DNA of 64,000 bases, from assembly GCA_030536575.1 (NCBI GenBank), contig JAUNPS010000001.1, positions 1 to 64,000 on the forward strand, in the 5' to 3' direction. The notes beneath the pieces are model-generated. The model saw only the letters and a program-made list of their open reading frames with translations, made no database searches and was not told where the DNA came from. Shown piece after piece: positions 31,735 through 39,723 of the stretch; positions within the stretch are counted from its first letter, which is position 1; every line of letters begins with the position of its first letter. The position numbers and the translations under genes are program-made. Source of the stretch: Eubacteriales bacterium (GTDB taxonomy: Bacteria > Bacillota > Clostridia > Lachnospirales > Lachnospiraceae).

Positions 31735-32631
31735 TTATCCTTTAATCGAACCGATCATCACGCCCTTGACGAAATATTTCTGAATAAACGGATAAATGAT
31801 AACGATCGGAATCATTGTCACCACGATCAGCGCGTACTTGATCACGTTCGCGATCCGCGCAATCTGCATCTGCAGTTCCGGGTCTGTCACTGTCGACGGG
31901 TCAATCTGGCTCGAAATCAGAATCTGCTTCAGAATGATCGGCAAGGAATATTTCTCAGGATCGTTCAAATACAGCATCGCATTGAAATAGGAATTCCAGT
32001 GCGCCACGCCATAAAACAGCACCAGTACCGCAATCACCGCCCCGGACAGCGGAAGCACAATTTTCAGGAAAAATTTAATGTCGCTGCACCCGTCCATTTC
32101 CGCAGCCTCGTACAGCTCTTTCGGAATATTGGACTGGATAAATGTCCGGGCAATGATCAGATTATAGGCGCTGATCGCCCCCGGCAGCACCATAGCCCAC
32201 ATTGTATCCATGATATGCAGGTTCCGGATCAGCATGTAATTCGGGATCATTCCGCCGCTGAAAAACATGGTGAACGTGAACAGGAACATAATTTTATTGA
32301 CGCCAGGGACGTCCGTTCTGGTCAGCGCGTAGGCCGCGCACATGGTCATGGAAACATTGATCGTGGTTCCGACCACCATATAAAGCAGGGAATTTCGGAA
32401 CCCGATCAGCACATCCCGGTCATTGAAAACCGTCCGATACCCGTCCAGGCTGAAATCCACCGGCCACAGGAACACCTTCCCGCTGGAAACCGCATCCCCG
32501 GAGGAAAATGACGCCGCCACCACGAACACGATCGGGTACAGCACCAGGATAAAAAACACCGTGATCAGGATTCCGGTAATCACATAAAACGCCAGATCGG
32601 AACGGCTTTTCTTCACTTTTGTTCTTCCCAT
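31735..32631 (-). CDS. ABC permease, LplC/YtcP-type
   Basis: The 298-residue product has six membrane helices, the EAA loop ELYEAAEMDGCSDIKFFLKIVLPLSG and the C-terminal FVKGVMIGSIKG usual in LplC-type permeases. It pairs with the LplB-type gene 15 bp upstream. No ATPase is encoded here. Confidence 0.95.
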   Translation of the reverse strand: MGRTKVKKSRSDLAFYVITGILITVFFILVLYPIVFVVAASFSSGDAVSSGKVFLWPVDFSLDGYRTVFNDRDVLIGFRNSLLYMVVGTTINVSMTMCAAYALTRTDVPGVNKIMFLFTFTMFFSGGMIPNYMLIRNLHIMDTMWAMVLPGAISAYNLIIARTFIQSNIPKELYEAAEMDGCSDIKFFLKIVLPLSGAVIAVLVLFYGVAHWNSYFNAMLYLNDPEKYSLPIILKQILISSQIDPSTVTDPELQMQIARIANVIKYALIVVTMIPIVIIYPFIQKYFVKGVMIGSIKG

Positions 32632-32646
32632 TGCCTTTCCTCCCCT

Positions 32647-33591
32647 CTAAAAGATTGAATTGTCGGTCAGACGCTTGCTGATGCCGTTTACAATTACCAA
32701 TAGGATAAAATTAATCACGGAATTAAACATGCCAATCGCCGTAGACAGCGAAAAGTCGCCGATTCCGGTCTGTAACCCAACTTTATAGACATAAGTGGAA
32801 ATCACTTCACTGTAAGCAATATTCAAATCATTCTGCATCAGCAATGCCTTTTCGAAGCTGACATTCATGATGCCCCCCGCCGCCAGAATCAGCATAATCA
32901 CCGCCGTGGGACGGATGCTGGGCCAGTCGATGTAGCGCAGCCGCTGGAACCGCGTCGCGCCGTCGATGCAGGCCGCCTCGTGAAGGCTCTGGTCAACGTT
33001 TGAAAGTGCTGCAATATAAATAATTGCATTGTAGCCGGTACTCTGCCACACGCCCGACCACACGAAAATGTGCTTAAACAGCTTTCCCTTCGATAAAATA
33101 TCCGGCGCGATCTCTCCGGTAAACAGGGTGTAAAGGCTGCCGTAAATCCCCACGCGGTTATTTAAAACCTGCATGATAATGCCGACCATTACAACGGTCG
33201 AAATGAAATGCGGAATATACGTCACGGTCTGCACCACTTTTTTGTAACGCCGGCCCGGAAATGCGTTCAGCAGCAACGCAAACACAATCGGAATCGGAAA
33301 GCTGACCAGCAGAGAATACACCGCCAAAGTCAGGGTATTACGCAAAACAACGGTAAACTTATATGATTGAAAGAATTTTCGGAAATTTTCCAATCCCACC
33401 CAGGGACTTCCCCAGATGCCCTTGGAAAGGTCGTATTTCTTAAAGGCCAGAACCAGGCCGCCCATCGGTACATAGCAGAAAATAATCAGATAGATCATCG
33501 GAAGCAGCAGCAGCAAATAAATCTGCCATCCCGACGCCATCCGCTTCCACAGGGATTTCTGCGTACTCACTTTCTGTTTTCTTTTTCCCAT
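32647..33591 (-). CDS. ABC permease, LplB-type
   Basis: The 314-residue product starts with a basic stretch (KRKQKVSTQKSLWKR), has six membrane helices and the EAA-type loop SLHEAACIDGATRFQRLRYIDWPSIRP. It ends ISKRLTDNSIF, typical of LplB proteins. It sits 61 bp after the binding protein gene and forms a channel with the LplC-type subunit. Confidence 0.95.
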   Translation of the reverse strand: MGKRKQKVSTQKSLWKRMASGWQIYLLLLLPMIYLIIFCYVPMGGLVLAFKKYDLSKGIWGSPWVGLENFRKFFQSYKFTVVLRNTLTLAVYSLLVSFPIPIVFALLLNAFPGRRYKKVVQTVTYIPHFISTVVMVGIIMQVLNNRVGIYGSLYTLFTGEIAPDILSKGKLFKHIFVWSGVWQSTGYNAIIYIAALSNVDQSLHEAACIDGATRFQRLRYIDWPSIRPTAVIMLILAAGGIMNVSFEKALLMQNDLNIAYSEVISTYVYKVGLQTGIGDFSLSTAIGMFNSVINFILLVIVNGISKRLTDNSIF

Positions 33592-33652
33592 CCTCTGCCT
33601 CCTTTACGCAAACCGGGCGCGGAACCGAAGCCCCCGCGCCCGGAAAGAAAGA

Positions 33653-35278
33653 TTATTTAGCCCGGTCGTAAGCCGTCTGAGCCGTTTCAACCAAATAAGA
33701 GAGTCCCATATTTTCCAGTTCTTCCAGATAGTTGTCCCAGTCGGACAGCGGCCGGTTTCCGGTGACAAATTCTGCCAGGCTGCTGGAAACGTAGGTCTTC
33801 ACATCCGTTGCAATGCTGGAGATCTGCTCGGCTTCATCCTGCGTATAAACCAGCGTCGGAAGCATTTCCGGGTGTGCGTCGTAGTACATTTCGTAGGAGG
33901 TTGCGCGCAGGACTGCGTTCCGGTTGTCGTCTCCGGTCTGCATGGAATCCAGTCCGCGGTAGTCATCTGTGCTCAGGTAGTGCGGGCACGCTGCATACCA
34001 GTGCTTGTTCTGAACTTTCGACCACTGGTTGTCCAGGATGGCAATTTTACACGGAATGCCTAACATATCTTCATAAAGTCCGACTCTTTCCGCCGTATCG
34101 GCTTCGTCCGTCGACCAGTCTACGCCCTCTTCTCCATAACGGGTCGTATAGGAAACGTCTTTCCGGTAGAAGAAATCGCCGACTTTCATCGCCAGTTCCG
34201 GGTCTGTGCAGTCTTTTGTGATGTTGTAATAGAAATTCGGGCAATATTCAAAGGATGCCGCATAAGCAACGCCTTCCGGCCCTTCCAATGGCGGAAGCAG
34301 GACGAAATCCTGGAAGTTTTCGGAATCCAGTCCGTTTGTCCAGTAGCCCCAGCCGCCTACGCAGACGCAGCCCACCTGATTTGGGGTCTGGTCGAGCATT
34401 GCGGTAAACTGGGTCGCGTCCATCGTGAACATGGACGGGTCTAACAGGCCCTCTTCGCACAGGCTGTTCATGTATTCCAGTCCGGCTTTCCATTCTTCGG
34501 TAATGAAAGGCGCAATGACTGTCTCGCCGTCTTCGGCCAGTGCCAGGCCGTTGTTGGCCAGATCGCCGTTATAGAAAATGAAGGAGTTCATCAGGTAGTA
34601 AGGGGTGAAGCAGCCCCAGGCGGCGGAGGGCACGGAACCGCTGAGGGCGATTTCGTCGTTAATGCCGTTGCCGTTGGGATCCTGGGTGGCAAAGGCTTCG
34701 AGGACGGTTTTCAGTTCGTCGGTGGTGGTGGGAACTTCCAGGCCCAGGGTATCCAGCCAGGTTTTGTTGATCCAGCAGCGGTACGGGGTCAGGTTGAAGT
34801 CTTCCGGCGACCAGTCGGCCAGAGTGTAGATGTTGCCGTCCGGGCTGGTGATGGCCTGTAAGATGGCTGCTTTGTCTTCGTCGCCGATGCTGTTGAAGTT
34901 CGGGGTCAGCTCGGCATTGTCCAGGTAGTCATTCATTGGAAGGAAGACACCTTTGGAGCCGTATTCGGAAACTTCCAGGCTGGTAAGCTGCATGCACACC
35001 ACGTCCGGGAGTTTTTCGCCGGAGCTGGCCATCAGGGCCAGTTTGGATTTGGCGTCTTCGGTGGCGGTGGGGAGCAGAAGGAATTCGACGTTGATGCCGC
35101 ATTCGCTTTCAATGAGTTGGGTCAGGTAGTTGGTGTCGTAGTCTTCGACGTTGGCGTTTTGGGACAAGGCGATGGTGAGGGTTGGGGTTTCCTCGGCGCT
35201 TGCCAGGCTTCCCATAGGAAGGGCGGCGGCGACGGTTCCCATTGCCAGCATAACCGCTAAGATTTTTTTCGTTTTCAT
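33653..35278 (-). CDS. Extracellular solute-binding protein, LipO/YtcQ-type
   Basis: The 541-residue product has a signal peptide cut at SLASA-EET and the long family-1 fold of LplA/LipO proteins (KLPDVVCMQLTSLEVSEYG, DLANNGLALAEDGETVIAPF, FEYCPNFYYNITKDCTDPELAMKVGDFFY). There is no lipobox Cys. It is the first gene of the glycan operon and will decide its specificity. The upstream 338 bp lead to the toxin-antitoxin array. The locus is likely regulated by the membrane AraC protein at 36466. Confidence 0.93.
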   Translation of the reverse strand: MKTKKILAVMLAMGTVAAALPMGSLASAEETPTLTIALSQNANVEDYDTNYLTQLIESECGINVEFLLLPTATEDAKSKLALMASSGEKLPDVVCMQLTSLEVSEYGSKGVFLPMNDYLDNAELTPNFNSIGDEDKAAILQAITSPDGNIYTLADWSPEDFNLTPYRCWINKTWLDTLGLEVPTTTDELKTVLEAFATQDPNGNGINDEIALSGSVPSAAWGCFTPYYLMNSFIFYNGDLANNGLALAEDGETVIAPFITEEWKAGLEYMNSLCEEGLLDPSMFTMDATQFTAMLDQTPNQVGCVCVGGWGYWTNGLDSENFQDFVLLPPLEGPEGVAYAASFEYCPNFYYNITKDCTDPELAMKVGDFFYRKDVSYTTRYGEEGVDWSTDEADTAERVGLYEDMLGIPCKIAILDNQWSKVQNKHWYAACPHYLSTDDYRGLDSMQTGDDNRNAVLRATSYEMYYDAHPEMLPTLVYTQDEAEQISSIATDVKTYVSSSLAEFVTGNRPLSDWDNYLEELENMGLSYLVETAQTAYDRAK

Positions 35279-35409
35279 ACGTTACCTCCAATTCTTTTCT
35301 TTTGTATTTTTTAAGTAACCGGCCGGTCTCTCTGTTTCTTTTTTATCACATTTTTTCTTCGGTTCGTAGTCTCAATCTTCGGAATTTTCTCTCAGAAATC
35401 CTTAAAAGG

Positions 35410-35443
35410 AAATGAGAGGCCGGCCTTAGCCAGTCTCTCATTT
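35410..35443. terminator. Hairpin between toxin array and binding protein gene
   Basis: AAATGAGAG (35410-35418) pairs with CTCTCATTT (35435-35443). On the plus strand TTTTT follows; on the minus strand TTTCCTTTT follows. On the minus strand it could stop read-through from the antisense RNAs and the sensor operon before the transporter operon. Confidence 0.65.
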
Positions 35444-35506
35444 TTCGATTTTCCCTCCAAAAAGGAGGAATTTTCTGCGCAATGCAAACATATGTTCTAT
35501 TTTCTA

Positions 35507-35535
35507 TTGATTTTCCGATGGATTTATGGTAGAAT
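35507..35535 (+). promoter_or_regulatory. Promoter of toxin unit 1
   Basis: TTGATT (35507-35512) and TAGAAT (35530-35535) are 17 bp apart, with the toxin ATG 82 bp downstream, which leaves a long structured 5' leader. Units 2 and 3 show a matching TATAAT (35854-35859 for unit 2) without a clear -35 box. Confidence 0.65.
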
Positions 35536-35616
35536 ACTTAGCAAAATATACTTACCTGGGCAGCCGGGGAGGCGTGCAGTCCTCCGCTCCTTATCCTGTA
35601 GGAAGGGTGAACGCTT

Positions 35617-35694
35617 ATGAGTACATATGAAGAGTTCATGGTTATTTTAACCGTGGCGCTGCTCATTGTAGCAATTCTCAATTATAGAAAATAA
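35617..35694 (+). CDS. Holin-like type I toxin peptide, unit 1
   Basis: This 25-residue peptide starts MSTYEEFMVILTVALLIVAI and ends LNYRK. One membrane helix follows the acidic STYEEF head, and the tail is short and basic. The MSTYE start and layout match the putative holin-like toxin (Hol_Tox, TxpA/BsrG-like) peptides of Firmicutes type I toxin-antitoxin modules. GGAAGGG lies upstream. The stop codon sits inside a perfect 11-bp inverted repeat (AATAAGCAAGC, 35690-35700, with its complement at 35728-35738). Confidence 0.8.
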   Translation: MSTYEEFMVILTVALLIVAILNYRK

Positions 35695-35811
35695 GCAAGC
35701 CGCCTTGTCTCTTGGCCGGAGTAGGCAGCTTGCTTATTAAGAAATTAATTTGTAACTGTTAAACTTTGCGCCGGGGCGGATAGGCTTCATCTATCTTCCG
35801 GCTGTCCTGTT
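35684..35811 (-). ncRNA. Antisense RNA antitoxin, unit 1 (predicted)
   Basis: A minus-strand promoter TTGAAA (35845-35840), 16-bp spacer, TATAAT (35823-35818) faces the toxin. The transcript would start near 35811, form a hairpin (GCCGG/CCGGC plus GATAG/CTATC, 35770-35802) and end at the AATAAGCAAGC inverted repeat, which on this strand is followed by TTTTCTATAAT. It would overlap the toxin 3' end by about 10 nt and its whole 3' untranslated region, as in TxpA/RatA. Confidence 0.7.
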
Positions 35812-35938
35812 AAGTCTATTATAACACATTAAAATGATTTTTCAACACAGAATTATAATATACTTACCCAGGCAGCCAGTAGGGCGGCTGCGGTTTCCTT
35901 TCCTGAGTCTTGACAGGAGGGGATGCTTATGAGTGCTT

Positions 35939-36022
35939 ATGAGTGATTATGAGATTTTTATGATTATCTTGACAACTGCAAGTTTAATCGTATCCATCCT
36001 TACATATACCCATAAGAAATAG
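35939..36022 (+). CDS. Holin-like type I toxin peptide, unit 2
   Basis: This 27-residue peptide starts MSDYEIFMIILTTASLIVSI and ends LTYTHKK. The ribosome binding site AGGAGGGG (35915-35922) is best placed for a first ATG at 35929, which gives only MSAYE before a stop codon. The full peptide starts at a second ATG at 35939, inside that mini-ORF, created by a tandem copy of ATGAGTGCTT. Translation of this unit may therefore be weak, coupled or lost. Confidence 0.7.
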   Translation: MSDYEIFMIILTTASLIVSILTYTHKK

Positions 36023-36115
36023 CCGCCCTGTCACTGGAAAGATAGGCAGCTACTTCTTAGCTTAATATATTCGCCAGGACGGGGAGCCTTAACCTCCCTT
36101 ACTGGCTGTCTTGTT
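36012..36115 (-). ncRNA. Antisense RNA antitoxin, unit 2 (predicted)
   Basis: The promoter TTGAAA (36149-36144), 16-bp spacer, TATAAT (36127-36122) matches that of unit 1. The first hairpin keeps its shape with changed bases (GCCAG/CTGGC and GGGAG/CTCCC, 36073-36106). The likely 3' end is the stem TAGC/GCTA followed by TTTCTT over the toxin stop codon. Confidence 0.7.
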
Positions 36116-36231
36116 AAATCTATTATAACACATTAAAATGAGTTTTCAACACAGAATTATAATATATTTATCCAGGCAACTGGAAGGGCAGCTCCCACCG
36201 CTTCGGAGGTCTTACGAAAGGGGTGGTAATT

Positions 36232-36315
36232 ATGAGTACATACGAAGAGTTTATGATTATTATTGCAACCGCAAGTTTAATCGTATCCATCCTGAATATG
36301 AAAAATAAAAAGTAG
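36232..36315 (+). CDS. Holin-like type I toxin peptide, unit 3
   Basis: This 27-residue peptide starts MSTYEEFMIIIATASLIVSI and ends LNMKNKK. It keeps the acidic head of unit 1 and the membrane core of unit 2 (TASLIVSIL). The site AAAGGGGTGG precedes the ATG with normal spacing. The stop codon lies within the terminator-like repeat of the antisense strand. Confidence 0.8.
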   Translation: MSTYEEFMIIIATASLIVSILNMKNKK

Positions 36316-36409
36316 CCGCCCTGTCTCCCGAAAAGATACGCGACTACCTTTTACAACTTAACTTTTCCCGGAGCGGATGGGATGCAGCCATCTCTCCAGT
36401 TGTCTTGCT
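36301..36409 (-). ncRNA. Antisense RNA antitoxin, unit 3 (predicted)
   Basis: The promoter TTGAAA (36443-36438), 16-bp spacer, TATAAT (36421-36416) again faces the toxin. The first hairpin uses GATGG/CCATC (36376-36392) with GGAG/CTCC outside. The end is a clear terminator: GTAG-CGC/GCG-CTAC and then TTTTTATTTTT across the last toxin codons. Confidence 0.72.
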
Positions 36410-36465
36410 AAGTCTATTATAACACATAAAAATGAGTTTTCAACAGAAAATTTCCCATCCGCTCC

Positions 36466-38724
36466 TCATTTCTCCTCCGCCCCCGCCGCATTCTTCCGAT
36501 ACACCCCCGGCGAAACCCCCATCTTCTTATTAAACACCCGATAAAAACTATTCGGCGACCCAAACCCCGCCTCCTCCGCAATCCTCTCATTACAAAAATC
36601 CGTACTCACCAAAAGCTCCTTCGCCTTCTCAATCCGCAAATCCTCCACATACTTCGCAAACGTCTTCCCCGTCTGCTCCTTCAAAAACTGCGCCAGATAC
36701 TTCTCCGAAATCTTCATCTCCTGGCAGACCCCCGCCGCCGTCAGATTCGCATCCTGGAAATGTTCCAGAATATACTGGGTAATCCCCTCCTTCAGCGCAT
36801 GATTGTGGCTCTTTTTCTTCTTCTCATTGGCATCCATCAGCCGCAGCGCCGCCTGCTTCAGCCCCTCGATCCCCTCCTCGAACCCATTGCTCCCGCTCCA
36901 CACCGGAAGTGCAAGCTCCCGCTCCGGAATCGACAGCTCGATCGCCGCACAGACAATCGCATGCCGCACCGAATAATAAATCCCCCGCACATTGCGCTCA
37001 TACAGATACGGGTCCACATGATAATGCCGGATCAGTTTATCCAGCGCCTCCGCAAAAATCTGCTTCTGCCCGCTTAACAAATACTGATAAAGCTTCGAAA
37101 GGAAATCCATATTCGTCAGGTTGTCCCCGCTGCTGTCCAGCAGATCCGAATAATACCCGATCGTATTCGTATGCTCCCGCGCATAGCAGGTCAGCGCCTG
37201 TTTCGCCTGGATATAGCAGGAATGAATATTCGAAAACACCATCCCGATCCCGCTGATCCCAATCCGGAAGACCTCTCCCGTCTCCTTCGTGGCCTTTTGC
37301 AGGACGCGTTCCAGCCGCCCGATCTCCTCCTGCTTCGCAATCTTCGCATCAGGGCTGATCCCCACCAGAAAGCTCTTCTCGTTTACCGCTGTCTGCGCCT
37401 TTAAGCACGCCTCTCCCATCGCCTCCGTGAAAACCATATCCAGCACATAAAAAGCCTTCAGCAAAATATCCGAGTCTTCCGCCTGACACTGTACCACCAT
37501 CACATAAAAATATTCCAGGTTCTCCGGAAGCAGCTTTCGATACTGCTCCTGCTGTTTTTCCGAAGTAATTTCCTGCACAAAGAGCTGTTCCTGCATATTG
37601 TTCTTCATCTGAATGCGAAGCTGCGTCAGATCCTTTTCGTAGGCATCCCTGGAATCCGCAATCATCCCCACATTTTCCTGAATGTATTTGTACTCATCCC
37701 CGTGGACAAATTCGCTCTTGGAACGCTCGTTAATGTGGTCAATCAGCCCCTGCATAGAAGAAGATTTCCGGTAACTGAAGAAGATAATTTCCGCCCCGCT
37801 CACCAGAAGCATCAGAACCACCACGCCCAGAATCACCTTCATCAGCCGCAGCGTCTCCTTTTTCACCTGCCTCGTAGGAACCGCCAGAATAATCGTATTC
37901 CCATCCACATTGTCCGTGGCCGTTCGAAGATAATAGCCCGCTCCGTTCACCGAAAAAACTTCCGTTTGCTCTGCAGGCTTCTCCAAAAGCTCCGCTCCTT
38001 CTCCAAAAGTGTACAGGATTTCTCCGGCCGCGTCCCGGATACAGATCAGATTTTCCTCATTGTTCCCCGCAAATAACTGCTTATAAAGCTCCGCCTGATC
38101 GATCACAAACACGAACGCCGACGCCTTATCGATCACCCGGTTCGACTCCGTAATCCGCACAATCACCATCAGCGGATTCGCCAGATTCTTCTCCCCGGAG
38201 TTAAAAACCTTCACAGCCGGACTGGTCAGACAGGTAATGCGCTCCGTGCAGGACAGAATCTCTTCCTTAAATTCCTCGGCGGACTTCCCTTCCACCTCGA
38301 AATACCTCCCATAATATTCCGCAAAATTGCCGGAGGTCTGCGTATTCGAGACCAGCGCCGGATTGTCCCGAAACAGGATAAACCCCGTCGCCTCAATATT
38401 GGCAATCATCTGAATATCGGACAAATCCTTTTGCAGATAATTCAGAAACACATATTTGTCCGTAGGAAGCTCCTCTGCCCGACAGCTCTTTAACTCCTGA
38501 AGGGAATCATTCGACCGCAATGCGGAAGAAATCGAATAGATGGAATTCAGCATTTCTTCCAGCTTTCCAATGCTCCGCGTCAGCGCGCTCTCATTCGCCT
38601 CAATGATATTCTTTTTTTCCAGATTATAGGTATAGACGACATCCGCCAAACATCCGATAAAGACCACCAGCACCAGGCTGAGGTTCATAAACAGGTACTT
38701 TTTAAACAGTTGATTCTTTTTCAT
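36466..38724 (-). CDS. Membrane-bound AraC-family transcription regulator
   Basis: The 752-residue product has a membrane helix at about 13-33, a large extracytoplasmic sensor (to about 300), a second membrane helix (about 304-325), a cytoplasmic linker and a C-terminal AraC domain with two helix-turn-helix units (LTAAGVCQEMKISEKYLAQFL; NERIAEEAGFGSPNSFYRVFNK). Such regulators usually stand next to LplABC-type transporters and sense the sugar outside the cell. It is 15 bp after the sugar-binding sensor gene, so it may be in the same operon, and faces the transporter operon across the toxin array. Confidence 0.9.
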   Translation of the reverse strand: MKKNQLFKKYLFMNLSLVLVVFIGCLADVVYTYNLEKKNIIEANESALTRSIGKLEEMLNSIYSISSALRSNDSLQELKSCRAEELPTDKYVFLNYLQKDLSDIQMIANIEATGFILFRDNPALVSNTQTSGNFAEYYGRYFEVEGKSAEEFKEEILSCTERITCLTSPAVKVFNSGEKNLANPLMVIVRITESNRVIDKASAFVFVIDQAELYKQLFAGNNEENLICIRDAAGEILYTFGEGAELLEKPAEQTEVFSVNGAGYYLRTATDNVDGNTIILAVPTRQVKKETLRLMKVILGVVVLMLLVSGAEIIFFSYRKSSSMQGLIDHINERSKSEFVHGDEYKYIQENVGMIADSRDAYEKDLTQLRIQMKNNMQEQLFVQEITSEKQQEQYRKLLPENLEYFYVMVVQCQAEDSDILLKAFYVLDMVFTEAMGEACLKAQTAVNEKSFLVGISPDAKIAKQEEIGRLERVLQKATKETGEVFRIGISGIGMVFSNIHSCYIQAKQALTCYAREHTNTIGYYSDLLDSSGDNLTNMDFLSKLYQYLLSGQKQIFAEALDKLIRHYHVDPYLYERNVRGIYYSVRHAIVCAAIELSIPERELALPVWSGSNGFEEGIEGLKQAALRLMDANEKKKKSHNHALKEGITQYILEHFQDANLTAAGVCQEMKISEKYLAQFLKEQTGKTFAKYVEDLRIEKAKELLVSTDFCNERIAEEAGFGSPNSFYRVFNKKMGVSPGVYRKNAAGAEEK

Positions 38725-38739
38725 GGCTTCTTCTCTCTT

Positions 38740-39723
38740 CTAATTATCCAGGAATGGAAACAACAGCTTCTGGTTTTCCATTTCGTACATGTTTTCCGTG
38801 GTGATCAGCTCCGACCCGGAATCCACCGTCTTCGAAACCTTCTCGCCCCTAAGCAGCTCCACCGCCTTTTCCACCCCCAGATACCCCATATTAAAGGGCT
38901 TCTGGATCACGATCCCCTGGAACAGATTTTCTTCCAGATACTGGATTTCTTCCAGGGAATTGTCAAACCCGATCATCTGGATCTGTTCTTCCAGCCCGGC
39001 GTCCTTCACCGCCCTGGCCGCACCAACGGCCGAATATTCATTCATTCCCACAATCACATTGATATCTGGATGTTCCTCTAACATCTGGCGCGTGACCTCC
39101 GAGGACTTGTCATAATCCGAATTTCCATAAACCGTGTCTACAATGCAGTTTTCATACTCCCCCAGCCCTGCCCGGAAGCCTTCCACCCGCTCCATCGCCG
39201 TAGAAGACCCTTCCACATGGGCCACAATCCCGATCACCGGTTCCGTCTCCAGAATGCTCCGGAGAAATTCCCCCATCTTCATGCCCGCCTCAAAATTGTC
39301 CGTACAAACCAGCGCATCCTCCACATGTTCGTCCAGCATGGAATCGACCAGCACCAGTTGAATCCCGGCTTCTTTAATCTCCTTTGCCGCGTCGGTGATC
39401 TCCGTGTAGCTGGTGGGCGTCAGCAGGATCACATCCGGCTTCATTTCGATAGCTTCCTGGATTTTTTCGATCTGTCCCTGGTCGTCATTCTCCGTTTTCC
39501 CGGCAATGATCGTCAGTTCCACCCCATATTCGTCCGCGGCCATCCGCGTGCCCTCCAAAAGGGACATCCAGAAATCATTTTTCTCATCAATGACTTTTGG
39601 AATGCAGACCATCCGGATCGGCTGACTGGCTTTTTGCCTGAGATAAAAAACCGCTCCGGTCAGGATCGCCAGCAAAACCGCCCCGGCAAAAATAAGAATT
39701 GCTTTAGATTTCTTCCTGCTCAT
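38740..39723 (-). CDS. Membrane-anchored sugar-binding sensor protein
   Basis: The 327-residue product has an N-terminal membrane anchor (AILIFAGAVLLAILTGAVFYL) and a type I periplasmic-binding domain (FWMSLLEGTRMAADEYGVEL, KPDVILLTPTSYTEI, VIVGMNEYSAVGAARAV, MIGFDNSLEEIQYLEE). It overlaps the kinase gene by 20 nt. An RbsB-like protein encoded with a YesM kinase and a YesN regulator is the three-component layout known from XylFII-LytS-XylR. It should bind sugar outside and hand the signal to the kinase. Confidence 0.9.
   Translation of the reverse strand: MSRKKSKAILIFAGAVLLAILTGAVFYLRQKASQPIRMVCIPKVIDEKNDFWMSLLEGTRMAADEYGVELTIIAGKTENDDQGQIEKIQEAIEMKPDVILLTPTSYTEITDAAKEIKEAGIQLVLVDSMLDEHVEDALVCTDNFEAGMKMGEFLRSILETEPVIGIVAHVEGSSTAMERVEGFRAGLGEYENCIVDTVYGNSDYDKSSEVTRQMLEEHPDINVIVGMNEYSAVGAARAVKDAGLEEQIQMIGFDNSLEEIQYLEENLFQGIVIQKPFNMGYLGVEKAVELLRGEKVSKTVDSGSELITTENMYEMENQKLLFPFLDN

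Noticed and set aside
35507-36443. Repeated 300-bp units that might be a CRISPR array or simple repeats
   Set aside because: The spacing is far too long for CRISPR, and each unit has a coding peptide, promoters on both strands and covarying hairpins, which fits type I toxin-antitoxin modules.
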